Below are positions 1 through 10,053 of a DNA stretch of 64,000 nt, piece by piece; the stretch's first letter is position 1, and each line of letters begins with the position of its first letter. This DNA is from an uncultured Candidatus Poseidoniales archaeon (lineage in GTDB: Archaea; Thermoplasmatota; Poseidoniia; Poseidoniales; Poseidoniaceae): NCBI GenBank assembly GCA_905182185.1, contig CAJJAP010000004.1, positions 162,714-226,713 on the forward strand, written 5' to 3'. The position numbers were made by a program, and so were the translations under genes. The notes under the pieces are model-generated. The model saw nothing but the letters and a program-made list of their open reading frames with translations. It ran no database searches and was not told the DNA's origin.

Positions 1-2
1 AA

Positions 3-1640
3 CAACACAGGGCTCACATCGAATTTGAACCAACTTTAGCATGGGGCGAATTCGATGTTTCTGAAGTCGGCTGGGAAATTTGGGGCCCTTTAGCATCGGA
101 TGAAAAGTATGTCAATGATGCTGACCTATTAGTAGAAACATCTTCAACAAATGTTATGATGAAAAGAGATTTGGGAGATAATCGTACTGTTTGGGTTTGG
201 GCTGCTTCTGAAAAAGTTCCTAATGGAGATTCAAATGTCCAAATCTGTGTAAACCAAATCGGTGGAGATCTTAATGAGGATTGTCATGCATATGGAATAA
301 TTCGGTTTGAAGTTTTGCAACCGGATGAAGGCTTTGCAAACGCTGCAATATGGCTTTCACTGACAACATTCCTTTCTTTCATTGGATATTTCGCCTTCCT
401 ATTCCGTAGTGGTATTGTACTTCCCCCTCCAATATTGGGTGCAATGTTTGTTTTGACGCTACTATTCATTCCTACAGCATTTGATCAAATCGATTTAGGT
501 GCTGAGAATATTCAACAGGATTCTAGAATCGTTGACCGAACATTGCAAAACACAGCAGGTGAGGAATATTCAATATCCCAGTTAATGGAAGGCAAGGATG
601 CAGTCATTGTTGGCGTAATACTACCTGGTTCTGTCAATGCTCAAGACCAAGCTGCCGAATTCAATTACACATTAGGAAAGATGCCTGAGCGAATTTCTAT
701 CGTTCAGATCGTTGCTGGACCTGATGCTACGATGCGAGATGTCACATTTTATGAAAATCAATTAAATGCATCATGGCCGATATTATATGATCAAGATAAT
801 TTGCTGACTTCCAGTTTCCCTTCAGGTGTGGCTGATGCAGTATTCGTGATCGACCCATCAATGCACATTGCCTATTCAACAGCATCATCTGCTGGCTCAA
901 AGGAATATACAGATGCCATAGACACCATCGATAATGGTGGCTCTCACGGGATTGCAACTTACTTATCCCTAATATTTGGCCCAGGCTTATTCCTGCTACT
1001 ACTTGCACTACCTAGGTCTAATTGGGAGCCTCCGGAACAAGCGATTGCTCCAGGACTATTGTGGCTCAGCACAATTGTTTCAGGTGCTGCTGCTATTTTG
1101 ACAATCAACCTAATCCCACTGATTGTAACTATTTTACCAATATCTAGTAATATCAACTTCTACCTCAATATTTTGATGTTCATTTGGATGTTTGAAATGA
1201 GTTTCTTCGCCGCAAAGAATGGTAGCCCTTACGAAGTAAAAATAATTGCAAAACAAATTCATCGATTAATGCCCGATAGTTTCTCCGACTGGAGAGAACT
1301 TGAGGATATGGAGCGCGATGTACTAATCGGTGCATGGCTAGGATGGTTTGGATGGTTATCTTTCCCCTCTCTCATTCAACAAGGTGTAGGTGCTAGCCTC
1401 TTGAGTGGTGGTTTTGGTATAGCCTATGGAATAGGGTTCTTACTAGGAATCGTATTAGTGGGCGGATTGACTGGTTTGTGTTTACGCTGGATCGCAGCAA
1501 TAGGCGGCCCATTTTCACGCTTATTCGGCAAGTTCGGTTCAGAAGTATTTGCTGAATTTATTGGATGGTGTGTTGTGCCTGTATCGCTATGGGCACTCGT
1601 TAACTCAATTATTGCTGCTAATCGTTTCGGTTTACTTTGA
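3..1640 (+). CDS. polytopic membrane protein with thioredoxin-like domain (5' end cut by window)
   Basis: The frame is open from the first bases of the window with no stop before the first ATG at 156, so the gene starts to the left and only its 3' part is seen. Numbering from that ATG, two membrane segments (about 63-105) are followed by a soluble stretch (about 128-255) whose pattern of alternating strands and helices suggests a thioredoxin/peroxiredoxin-like fold. That stretch has no CxxC or peroxidatic Cys, so redox activity is doubtful. Four to six further hydrophobic segments run to the C-terminus (270-494). I do not recognise the family. A membrane protein with an externally exposed Trx-like domain is the most that can be supported. 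The next gene follows after 44 nt on the same strand. Confidence 0.6.
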   Translation, partial: QHRAHIEFEPTLAWGEFDVSEVGWEIWGPLASDEKYVNDADLLVETSSTNVMMKRDLGDNRTVWVWAASEKVPNGDSNVQICVNQIGGDLNEDCHAYGIIRFEVLQPDEGFANAAIWLSLTTFLSFIGYFAFLFRSGIVLPPPILGAMFVLTLLFIPTAFDQIDLGAENIQQDSRIVDRTLQNTAGEEYSISQLMEGKDAVIVGVILPGSVNAQDQAAEFNYTLGKMPERISIVQIVAGPDATMRDVTFYENQLNASWPILYDQDNLLTSSFPSGVADAVFVIDPSMHIAYSTASSAGSKEYTDAIDTIDNGGSHGIATYLSLIFGPGLFLLLLALPRSNWEPPEQAIAPGLLWLSTIVSGAAAILTINLIPLIVTILPISSNINFYLNILMFIWMFEMSFFAAKNGSPYEVKIIAKQIHRLMPDSFSDWRELEDMERDVLIGAWLGWFGWLSFPSLIQQGVGASLLSGGFGIAYGIGFLLGIVLVGGLTGLCLRWIAAIGGPFSRLFGKFGSEVFAEFIGWCVVPVSLWALVNSIIAANRFGLL

Positions 1641-1684
1641 ACAAACTAGTGTATTATACAGGTTGACTACAGAGCATATCGATT

Positions 1685-2665
1685 ATGGAATACCACAAAG
1701 TGTGGAGTAAGAGCAGAAGAGAGTTATTTCTTGCGTGCCCACGCTGGTGGGTAATTAGATATGGACTTAATCAAGCAAATTGGGGTCAATCTAAATCAAG
1801 AGAATGGCATTCTATGAGCGATATTCGCCCACATTGGGATTTAATGCTACGCTCATGCAAACAGACCATTTTTGAGCGACTGGAAGACCTTCAGATGAAT
1901 ATTGAATGGTCGCCATTATTTATTGAAAGAAAAATAAGAGAAAATCTTAGTGAAAAAATATCTCATCAGCAAAAGGTTTTGTCTATACATGAAGTAATTG
2001 GCACAAAAACAGCAATTGATGAGAATCTAAAATTAGACGATGTCGACATTGAATATTTGGTTAAACACTCTATGAAAAGAATTACCACTCTCTGGAATAA
2101 TGATTTTATTCAAGCCCTTGTTAGTAGATTTCACAAGCAATGGATGGTTTTTGAAAGAATAGAACGTAGTTCTGTAAATGGAATAGATCTCTATTGCTGT
2201 CCCGATATAGCAGTAAAAATTCAAAATCATTGGCATTTGATTCGAATAGATATGCAAGGCAAGAAGGATTCATCCTTTGAAGAATTAGAAGCGATGGCAA
2301 TGGTTTCATGGATAAGAGGGAAACAGAATTTCCCAATTTTAGCAAATAAATATACCATTAGAGTAATTGCTTGGCGTAACGGTTTTTGGAATCAGCAGCG
2401 CATCACCTCAAGTAATGACAAGCTTACTCAATCTAATTATCTAATTGAATCTGATATCAATCAGATGCAAAAAATGTTATCAAAACTAGGATTGGAGAAC
2501 TCATTTAGCCAAATACCCTTGGCCAAGAAGTCATCAACATGCCGTAAATGTGCATTAAGAGAGTCATGTCCAGGAGGTCGTAACCTCAGTTCTGGAATAA
2601 TGCAACAAAGTGTATTGGAACTAGCCGAGTTCACTAAAAAGGGAAACTCAAAAATTGCTTACTAA
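1685..2665 (+). CDS. RecB/Cas4-like PD-(D/E)XK family protein, possibly catalytically altered
   Basis: 326 aa. The N-terminus has the pattern typical of AddB/Cas4-like nucleases (S-x-R-x-E-x-F-x-x-C-P-R-W-W, Cys near residue 17). The C-terminus carries CxxC-x5-C followed by PGG. Together these four Cys are the usual iron-sulfur ligands of this family. In the middle, a D (PDIAV) precedes a strand ending IRIDMQ. The family expects D-x-K there, so the catalytic Lys appears to be replaced by Gln. It resembles the N-terminal halves of the two nuclease-OB proteins at 37.0-40.6 kb but lacks their OB part. The role is unknown: a DNA repair nuclease or an inactive structural relative. The 3' end overlaps the convergent tpiA by 18 nt. 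Confidence 0.6.
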   Translation: MEYHKVWSKSRRELFLACPRWWVIRYGLNQANWGQSKSREWHSMSDIRPHWDLMLRSCKQTIFERLEDLQMNIEWSPLFIERKIRENLSEKISHQQKVLSIHEVIGTKTAIDENLKLDDVDIEYLVKHSMKRITTLWNNDFIQALVSRFHKQWMVFERIERSSVNGIDLYCCPDIAVKIQNHWHLIRIDMQGKKDSSFEELEAMAMVSWIRGKQNFPILANKYTIRVIAWRNGFWNQQRITSSNDKLTQSNYLIESDINQMQKMLSKLGLENSFSQIPLAKKSSTCRKCALRESCPGGRNLSSGIMQQSVLELAEFTKKGNSKIAY

Positions 2666-3313
2666 ATCAGCTAAGACTGAATCAACATCATTTGCTTTGG
2701 TAACTCCACTGGCAAGAAGCACTCCTTCTGCACCTAATTTAATTGCCATAGCAACATCTTCTCCATTCTTTACACCGGCTCCACATAAAATCCTAACATT
2801 AGGATTTACTGACTTCACTGCTGCAACTGTGTCGGAAACAATAGATGGATCTGCTGATGTTACAGAGATATCCCCGCCAATCAATTCTGGTGGTTCAACT
2901 GCGATGAATGTTGGACCCAATGCTGCAAGAGCTTTTGCTTCTTCAACATCGGCTGCACAGGCACAAATTGGAAAGTTATCTGGAAGAATCTTCATCAACT
3001 CCTCGACATGAGATAATGGTACTTTGTGTTCTGCATGATTGATTATTACTCCCACTGCGCCTCTTTCAATCGCATTACCCACTTCAAGCCATCCAGTAAA
3101 ACTACCATTTCCTGCACAATCAAGGTGCTGTGCCCAAACTTCTAAGTCGGGGTTTTCGTTTGTAACCGAATCTAAATCAAATGCTGAAACAACTGCAACC
3201 ATTCTATAAGATTGTGAAATCTGTTTTGCCATTGCAGAGGCTAGTGCATTGGCTTGAAAGCCACTTGCTGAAGCATAAGTCTTGAAATTTACAACAACTA
3301 AAGGAACGCTCAT
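2648..3313 (-). CDS. tpiA: triosephosphate isomerase, archaeal type
   Basis: Interconverts glyceraldehyde-3-phosphate and dihydroxyacetone phosphate in cytosolic glycolysis/gluconeogenesis. About 221 aa, the short length typical of archaeal TIMs. The NFKTY motif with the substrate-binding Lys lies near the N-terminus. Further along are the archaeal NHAEHKVP loop (counterpart of the NHSE motif), the catalytic Glu in AVEPPELIG, and the phosphate-binding GAGVKNGED...GAEGVLLASG segment. I chose the ATG at 3313 because MSVPLVVVNFKTY gives the family N-terminus; an upstream in-frame start would add eight unmatched residues. It is followed by the convergent RecB-like gene. The upstream minus-strand neighbour is a sugar nucleotidyltransferase 60 nt away, so the two may be cotranscribed. 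Confidence 0.93.
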   Translation of the reverse strand: MSVPLVVVNFKTYASASGFQANALASAMAKQISQSYRMVAVVSAFDLDSVTNENPDLEVWAQHLDCAGNGSFTGWLEVGNAIERGAVGVIINHAEHKVPLSHVEELMKILPDNFPICACAADVEEAKALAALGPTFIAVEPPELIGGDISVTSADPSIVSDTVAAVKSVNPNVRILCGAGVKNGEDVAMAIKLGAEGVLLASGVTKANDVDSVLADLVSNF

Positions 3314-3373
3314 AGTGTTGCCAAAACGCAATATCACTTGAGGGCTTTCATCAAATACTATGCAAGAGTGGAG

Positions 3374-4385
3374 TTAATCCAATTGTTGTGAAAGCCATTT
3401 CCCACCAATTTGATTCGTTTCAGGAGGAATTATAGAATTGTGATCTACAACTACTCCATCTAGGTTACAATTATTTCCAATCGTTGCATTACGTCCGATT
3501 AGGCATGAAGATAATACTGTGTTATCACCAACTAATGAGCCTGATAATATCGTGCTTTCGATTACTTCACTTTTGCCAATACCAACATTACCTTCGACCA
3601 TAGACCCAACTACTCTCGCACCTTCTGTGACCTTGGCCATCGGATTAGAGAACCATGAACCTCCACATACTTCTCCACTGCTAAACCTCTTCTTACGTAT
3701 GCATTCTTGCACACCTTCCGACCATGATTCTGGCGTTCCTGCATCGACAAAATATCCATCAAATTGCAGACCATTCAACTTACCTTCCGTAGCGAGAACT
3801 GGAAATACATCTCCTTTCTATAGAGTGCTTGCCATCATGCATGAAATCAAAAATATCATCTTCTAAAATATAAGATCCGGCATTAATTAAATTACTAAAT
3901 ACCTCTTCTTTTTTAGGCTTCTCTTTGAATTGAGTTATTCTTGAATCTTCATCTAATCCAACTATTCCAAAACGAGTTGGATCTTCCACTTCCCAAAGTG
4001 CTAGTGTCCCGATACCGCCATTTATTTTATGCAGTTCAATCATTGGAGTGACATCCAATGAAGAAACAATATCGCCATTGAAGCAAGCAAATGTCCCACT
4101 GACTATATCTGAACAATTTGCAAGTGCGCCACCAGTCCCAAGCGGTTCATCTTCGGGAATTATAGTTACATCAAAGTCTACATCTGCATCTGCAAAATAT
4201 TGCCTAATCATATCAATTTTATATCCACCAGCAACAATAACTTCGTCAACCAAATCACTTGGCACACCTTCAACCACTCTTTCAAGCAGTGTTTTATCGA
4301 GCATCGGCAATAATGGTTTAGGAATTTGGTTGGTCCAAGGTCGCAATCTCGAGCCAACTCCTCCTGCCAAAACAACTACCTGCAT
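3374..4385 (-). CDS. sugar-phosphate nucleotidyltransferase (frameshifted)
   Basis: Probably makes an activated NDP-sugar for glycan synthesis (glucose-1-phosphate thymidylyl- or mannose-1-phosphate guanylyltransferase family). The N-terminal part shows the signature LAGGVGSRLRPWT with IPKPLLPM, then GTGGAL and the metal-site CFNGDIVSS. The C-terminal part (FDGYFVDAGTPESW, then a repetitive tail with hexapeptide-like I/V-G-x-N steps, e.g. GNVGIGKSEVIES and IGRNATIGNNCNLDG) is a left-handed beta-helix. The two parts are in different frames. Removing one base near 3812 restores ...SIERDVFPVLATEGKLNGLQF..., the expected junction. This is either a one-base sequence error or a recent frameshift. 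It is divergent from sucC. Confidence 0.8.
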
Positions 4386-4501
4386 GGCATTGCCTCAATG
4401 CTTTAACCTATCAATAAACCCCATTCACGCTCTGCATAAATGTCATTGCCGAATCAAAGTATTCAAAGACGGCCTACAATTGGCATTGCTTGGAGAGAGT
4501 C

Positions 4502-5710
4502 ATGAATATCCACGAGTACCAAGGCAAAGCAATGCTAAGAGAGTTCGGAGTACCTGTATTAGAAGGCGTACATTGTACTTCAGTAGAACAAGCGCTAGCC
4601 GCTTACGACAATCTCAATTCGAAGGTTGTAGCAGTAAAGTCTCAGATTCATGCTGGTGGAAGAGGAAAAGGGACACTGTATGATCCTCAAACTCGAGAGG
4701 AAGTAATGCAAGGTGGAGTGAAGATTGCATTTTCAAGAGATGAAGTTGAAACATATTCAACAAATATTTTAGGCAATATCCTCAACACTATTCAAACTGG
4801 GGATGAAGGAAAGGTTGTAAAGAACCTATATATTGAATCCGGATGTGATATCGCTCACGAATATTACCTTGCATTACTAGTTGACAGAGATAACAAATCT
4901 GTACTCATTATGGCTTCGACTGAAGGTGGAGTAGATATTGAGCATGTAGCCGAACACACACCTGAAAAAATTCACAAAGTCATAATAGATGTTAATGCCG
5001 GATTATTGGGATTCCAAAAGAGAGACTTAGGACTTGCACTCGGGTTATCAGGGATGTCCCTGAGGTCTTTCGGAAAGTCATTGGGTGCGATGTACGAAAT
5101 GTTCGTCAGCCAAGATTGCGCAATGGTAGAAATTAACCCACTGGTTAAATCCAAGAGTGATGAGATAATTGCTCTTGATGCAAAGATTTCATTTGATGAA
5201 AATGCCGAGTTTAGACACAAGAACTGGTCTCAATTGCGCGATTTGTCAGAAGAAGAAGATGTTGAAATACGTGCTAAAGAAACTGGATTATCATATGTCA
5301 AACTAGATGGGAATATTGGATGTTTAGTAAATGGTGCAGGATTGGCAATGGCTACAATGGATGTCATCAAGTTGTATGGCGGAGAGCCTGCAAACTTCCT
5401 TGATGTCGGTGGTGGCGCTGATGAAGAACAGGTCAAGATCGCATTCTCAATGATTATGGAAGACCCAAATGTCAAAGGAATATTAGTCAATATTTTTGGT
5501 GGAATTATGCGTTGTGATATTATTGCTCGCGGAGTAATAGCTGCTACAGAAGCATTGTCACTAGAAGTACCCTTAGTAGTCCGTCTCGCAGGTACAAATG
5601 TAGAGCAAGGCAAGGAGATATTAGCAGCGTCTGAGTTGAATATTCATTCTGCTAATGACCTAGCAGAAGGCGCTCAAATGATTGTATCTCTAATCGGAGG
5701 TGATGAGTGA
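4502..5710 (+). CDS. sucC: succinyl-CoA synthetase beta subunit
   Basis: With SucD it converts succinyl-CoA to succinate with NTP formation in the TCA cycle. 402 aa, close to bacterial SucC (about 390). The N-terminus [19 protein letters not shown] is diagnostic. The ATP-grasp domain ([13 protein letters not shown]), EINPLV, the phosphate loop [10 protein letters not shown] and FLDVGGGA, and the C-terminal CoA-ligase fold IFGGIMRCD are all present. A TTG lies four codons upstream, but the ATG at 4502 gives the family N-terminus and has GGAGAG about 6 nt before it. The stop overlaps the sucD start by one base (TGATG), so the pair is translationally coupled. Confidence 0.95.
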   Translation: MNIHEYQGKAMLREFGVPVLEGVHCTSVEQALAAYDNLNSKVVAVKSQIHAGGRGKGTLYDPQTREEVMQGGVKIAFSRDEVETYSTNILGNILNTIQTGDEGKVVKNLYIESGCDIAHEYYLALLVDRDNKSVLIMASTEGGVDIEHVAEHTPEKIHKVIIDVNAGLLGFQKRDLGLALGLSGMSLRSFGKSLGAMYEMFVSQDCAMVEINPLVKSKSDEIIALDAKISFDENAEFRHKNWSQLRDLSEEEDVEIRAKETGLSYVKLDGNIGCLVNGAGLAMATMDVIKLYGGEPANFLDVGGGADEEQVKIAFSMIMEDPNVKGILVNIFGGIMRCDIIARGVIAATEALSLEVPLVVRLAGTNVEQGKEILAASELNIHSANDLAEGAQMIVSLIGGDE

Positions 5711-6633
5711 TGGCAATATGGATTGAAGAAGATGCAAAGGTACTAGTTCAAGGAATTACAGGAAAGCAAGGTCATTTCCATGCTGGAAAAATGGTTGAAT
5801 ATGGTACAAATATTGTTGGCGGTTGCACTCCTGGAAAAGGTGGACAAACTGTTGAATTAGAAGGAAAGGATTTTCCAGTTTGGGATTCAATGACCGAAGC
5901 GATAACAGCAACTGATGCTGATGCTACAGTTATTTACGTACCTCCTCCTTTTGCTGCAGAAGCAATTATGGAGGCTGCGGAAGCCTTTGATTCGGTCAAA
6001 GGAGAAGGGATAGTAATTTGTATTACAGAAGGAATTCCAACTCTAGATATGGTCAAAGCGGTTGCATATGTTGATAATCGACCTGGTGTTAGGTTGATTG
6101 GGCCAAATTGCCCGGGTATTATTACCCCAGGTGAAACCGGCGGAGCAAAAATAGGAATTATGCCTGGCCACATCCATGCCAAAGGAAGAATTGGAATTGT
6201 TTCAAAGTCTGGAACATTAACTTACGAAGCGGTTGCACAAACAATGAGTATCAATGAGGGTCAATCGACCTGTATTGGAATTGGTGGTGACCCAGTTAAC
6301 GGAACTGGATTCATTGAATGTCTTGCTGCATTTCAAAACGACCCACAAACTGCTGCAATTGTAATGATTGGTGAAATTGGTGGTAATGCAGAACAAGAAG
6401 CTGCCGCCTTTGCTGCGGAAAATGTTACCAAACCTATTGTCGGATTCGTAGCAGGTGCTACCGCACCTCCTGGGAAGAGAATGGGCCACGCAGGAGCAAT
6501 CATTTCTGGTGGAAAGGGAACTGCTGAAGAAAAATTCGAGGCGTTCAAGAAAGCGGGCATTGCATGTGCAAATGATCCAAGTGAAATTGGTTCTGTTCTT
6601 CTTCAAGCATTGAAAGATGCTGGACTACGCTGA
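5710..6633 (+). CDS. sucD: succinyl-CoA synthetase alpha subunit
   Basis: CoA-binding, phosphohistidine-bearing subunit of succinyl-CoA synthetase. 307 aa. The sequence shows [12 protein letters not shown] (Rossmann CoA site), [18 protein letters not shown]-like [42 protein letters not shown] and the catalytic His in [11 protein letters not shown]. The ATG at 5710 overlaps the last base of sucC; a GTG one codon earlier is possible but less likely. The downstream minus-strand zinc-ribbon gene is convergent, 55 nt away. Confidence 0.95.
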   Translation: MAIWIEEDAKVLVQGITGKQGHFHAGKMVEYGTNIVGGCTPGKGGQTVELEGKDFPVWDSMTEAITATDADATVIYVPPPFAAEAIMEAAEAFDSVKGEGIVICITEGIPTLDMVKAVAYVDNRPGVRLIGPNCPGIITPGETGGAKIGIMPGHIHAKGRIGIVSKSGTLTYEAVAQTMSINEGQSTCIGIGGDPVNGTGFIECLAAFQNDPQTAAIVMIGEIGGNAEQEAAAFAAENVTKPIVGFVAGATAPPGKRMGHAGAIISGGKGTAEEKFEAFKKAGIACANDPSEIGSVLLQALKDAGLR

Positions 6634-6688
6634 AACATCATCAATTAAAGATTGATTAGAAATATGATTGTGATTTTGAATCACAATA

Positions 6689-8362
6689 TCATCTTGGCGG
6701 GCTGCGCTTAGGACCTTTAGGACCGCCCTTTGGAGGGCCGCCCGACTTACTAGGACCTGGTGGACCGCCTGACTTCTTTGGAGGCCCGCCCGATTTACTA
6801 GGACCTGGTGGACCACCTGACTTCTTTGGAGGCCCGCCCGATTTACTAGGACCTGGTGGACCGCCTGACTTCTTTGGCCTGATGGACCGCCGGATTTGCT
6901 TGGACCTGGTGGACCGCCTGACTTCTTTGGGCCCTGGTGGACCGCCTGACTTCTTTGGGCCTGGTGGACCGCCGGATTTGCTTGGACTTGGACCTGGTGG
7001 ACCGCCTGACTTCTTTGGCCTGGTGGACCGCCCGATTTCTTTGGGCCTGGTGGACCGCCTGATTCTTGGCCTGGTGGACCGCCGGATTTGCTTGGACCAG
7101 GGGGGCCGTTGGAATTAGGAGCACTCGGTTCGGCGTCTTCATCTTCAAACATTGCACCACAATGTGGGCATTCATTATCACTTTCTTTGACCAGACCATC
7201 ACAAATTTCGCAGGCGAACATTTCCTCTTCGACAACTTCTTCTGACCCTTCTCCAATGAGTTTCTCGATCTCACCTTCCTTGGAGCAAAATAGGCTAATA
7301 CTTGCAGAATAGTCATATCCCTTCAATGCTAATTCTGTTTGTATTGAATGTTCAAAGGCTTGTGCTAAATCTTCAGGAGTATCCAAAACACGACCATCGT
7401 CAACATAGGTTACTGTGACATTTAGTTGGTCACCCTCTGCACTTGATTGAGGAGTTTCAACTGCAACACCTCTCTTTCTAGCAACCCTTCTAACAGCAAC
7501 TTCACATATTCTTCGTAGTAAAGCTTCACTTGGCCCATCAACTACAGTTTGCCCCATAGCACCTGCCATTACATTTGCAGCCGGGTTTACTTGTTCCTGG
7601 CGGAGATGTGCGGGTAGTTCAGCTCCTAGATTGGCCAAAACATTTGTTGCCGAAGACTGGTTCATGTTTAACCACTGACTACGACGTTCATCTTTCATTG
7701 CTCTTTCAGCCTCAGCTAATTGATTTACCATCCGATCAGTCGGTGAATTACTTGGATTATCACCGATGATAGAACCCACAACTTCGGTTTCATCTATCGG
7801 CCTATTTGGCATTGCACCACTACCTAGACTCTGCCCCTCATGGTTAGAGGGGATATTGCTTCGATTCAATGGTGGGAAATCAGACTGTTGTTGGGAATTG
7901 TTGGTTCTGTGGAGGGAATTGTTGGTTTTGTGGAGGGAATTGTTGGTTCTGTGGAGGGAATTGTTGGTTCTGTGGAGGGAATTGTTGGTTCTGTGGAGGG
8001 AATTGTTGGTTCTGTGGGGGGAATTGTTGGTTCTGTGGAGGGAATTGTTGGTCTTGAGGAATCTCCTGTTGCGGTAACATACCTGGAGGCGTATTTTGTG
8101 GATTTTGGATACCTTGTGCAATTTGTTGCATTATATCAGTTGGAATATTTCCAGTAGCACCAGATTGTTCATCACGTTGTTGACGTACCGCTTCTCCAGA
8201 AACTACGCCGAAAGAACGACCACCTGAAACTTCCTGCCCACCTAGTCCAACTGTGTTGTGTGAAGTAAATCCACCAGCACGAGACATCTCTTGCCTAGCA
8301 CCACATTCAGAACAAAAAATACTGTCATCGGGGATGACTTCAACACATGAACCACATTCCAT
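6689..8362 (-). CDS. repeat-rich double zinc-ribbon protein (several frame breaks inside repeats)
   Basis: Read across frames this is one protein. It begins MECGSCVEVIPDDSIFCSECG (CxxC-x11-CxxC zinc ribbon). Next comes a Gln/Asn/Pro tract made of about seven QNQQFPP heptads (21-nt DNA repeats, about 7895-8060), then a soluble region (about 7130-7880 on the DNA). A second zinc ribbon follows (CEICDGLVKESDNECPHCG), and a C-terminal low-complexity tail of GGPPGP(S/K)KS repeats ends SPPR at 6689. Frame changes occur near 7893 (a GGG run where GGGG would keep frame) and several times at about 6875-7065, where GGCCT alternates with GGGCCT. The start at 8362 puts the zinc ribbon at the very N-terminus. 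The function is unknown. Zinc-ribbon proteins with disordered tails often act as scaffolds, but that is inference. Confidence 0.6.
6750..7100 (-). repeat. tandem GGPPGP-coding repeats
   Basis: Imperfect tandem units built on CCTGGTGGACCGCC followed by GACTTCTTTGG or GGATTTGCTTGG on the plus strand. On the minus strand these encode Gly-Pro-Pro-Gly-Pro-Lys/Ser-Lys-Ser blocks at the C-terminus of the zinc-ribbon protein. Units differ by loss or gain of a G in GGG runs, and this is what breaks the frame. Confidence 0.8.
7896..8060 (-). repeat. 21-nt tandem repeats encoding QNQQFPP heptads
   Basis: About seven to eight nearly identical 21-nt units (GGAATTGTTGGTTCTGTGGA on the plus strand) encode Gln-Asn-Gln-Gln-Phe-Pro-Pro on the minus strand inside the zinc-ribbon protein. 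The only differences are single substitutions, so the array is young or being homogenised. Confidence 0.85.
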
Positions 8363-8558
8363 CGCAACGCCACCCCTTAGCCTTGCCTTGCGCAACCCTC
8401 AATAAAGGATTGTGTAGTAACTCTAGAATAATAAGCAAATTTTGGATAAATGATAATTTTCAAGAGCCTTTTTGGCTTGGTAGGTGCAATTCAATTTAGC
8501 AGCATAATAGCGCCAATAAATGCCAATGTTCAATTCAAATAACCACCCGCCTTGACTT

Positions 8559-10029
8559 ATGGATGAAGGGCATGTCATCGTCATTGGTGGCGGACTTGCG
8601 GGAATTTCTGCCGCTCTTGCATGCAGTGATGCTGGACGCAAGGTCACTCTCATTGAAGCGAGAAGCCATTTGGGAGGCAGGGTTAGCAGTGTTAAACACC
8701 CGAGACAAGATTGGCAACTAGATAATTGCCAACATGCTTGTTTTAGAGTATATGACCGCTTTTTACAACTAATGGGGAGGGCAAATGCTCAACAGTCAAT
8801 CAAATTACAAGCCAATACCCACTTGCCATTTGCACTACCAGAGAAAAAGGTATTTTCTGCATTAACTACAGGCCGACTTTCCCCTCCGAATCACATGATG
8901 GGTTCTATGCTGTCATTCCCATTTTTATCAATGCGTGATAAATTGGCAATGCGTAAGGCTGTGAAAGCACTTTCTTCGATGGATAATCAACAGATGTGGC
9001 AATTGGATGACACTTTATTCATTGATTGGTTAAGACAAAATGGCCAAACTGAGAGAGCGATTGATCGGTTTTGGGCATTCTTTGTACTTGCTGCATTGAA
9101 CATTAGTATTCAAGAAGCAAGTGCCGCACAGGCATGTATGCTATTCAAAAATGGTTTATTTGGGGCGGCAGATGCTTTTGACGTTGGTGCTTTTACATCA
9201 GACCTATCCGATTCCATTGAACCTGCATTGAGTTCTGCCCTTGAACAAGCAGGTGTCAAGATAATCAGAAATTCAACAGTAAAGTCTGTGGTTATTGAAA
9301 ATAATGTTCTTCACTTCTGTCGAATTGAAGGATGAAAGTTTGCAATGCAGCGACGTAATCTTCGCCACCCCACACCACATCACCGCCAGAATTCTAGAAA
9401 ATAGTGTCACCAAATCGAAGATACCAGTTTTAGAAGAAATGGGTTCTAAAATTGACAAATTATGCACGGATATAGGTCGTATGGAATACCGCTCACTCAT
9501 CGGCATACACTCATTCTATAGAGGTGATAGAGTTCCGAAAGATTTTACATTCGCAGTAATGGTAGATCAGCCCTTAATACAAATGGTATTCAATAGAAAT
9601 TCAGAATTATCCAGCCCAATTGAAGAAGGAGTTCAATGGGTCACTGTACCTGTTAGTGCTGCTGACGAATATTTGAAAATGGAAGATGAAGAAATATTAC
9701 AACAATTGGACAAAGTTTTACTTCAATTATGGCCGGAAAATGCCGATGTTGAAAGAATTGATCACCTGATAGTAAGAACACCAAAGGCCACATTCGCCCC
9801 AACCCCCGGTAGTGCCGAATTACGACCAAACGCTTCATTTTTGGGCAATAATATTGCAATCGCTGGATGCTGGACTAAAACTGATTGGCCGAGCACTATG
9901 GAAGGTGCAGTTCGTTCTGGCCTCAATGCAGCAGCGCATATTCTAGAGATTGAATGGGACAGTGACAAACCTTGGCAACAATGGCCACTGCGTCCACAGA
10001 GGGGCGATGCAAAATGGCCTACTTGGTGA
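8559..10029 (+). CDS. hpnE: hydroxysqualene dehydroxylase HpnE-like FAD amine-oxidase family enzyme (frameshifted)
   Basis: Predicted last step of the three-enzyme squalene route: FAD-dependent reductive dehydroxylation of hydroxysqualene. The N-terminus has the dinucleotide-binding motif VIVIGGGLAGISAALACSDAGRKVTLIEA, followed by LGGRVSS and LDNCQHACF (HpnE proteins typically have LDNGQH). The C-terminus ends in the FAD-binding GNNIAIAGCWTKTDWPSTMEGAVRSGLNAA. The reading frame changes by one base near 9305-9325; the two halves join as NNVLHF/TSVELKDESLQCSD. CrtI-type phytoene desaturase is the alternative. HpnE is preferred because two distinct squalene/phytoene-synthase-fold genes follow immediately, and because of the DN-QH motif. 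HpnC starts 24 nt downstream. Confidence 0.8.
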
Positions 10030-10053
10030 GCAAATAGCGATGATGGAGGAGAG

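Noticed and set aside
7766..8157. Plus-strand frames with perfect heptad repeats (e.g. ELLVLWR, GNCWFCG)
   Set aside because: They are the complementary reading of the 21-nt repeats of the zinc-ribbon gene. Any frame through a 21-nt repeat is open and repetitive.
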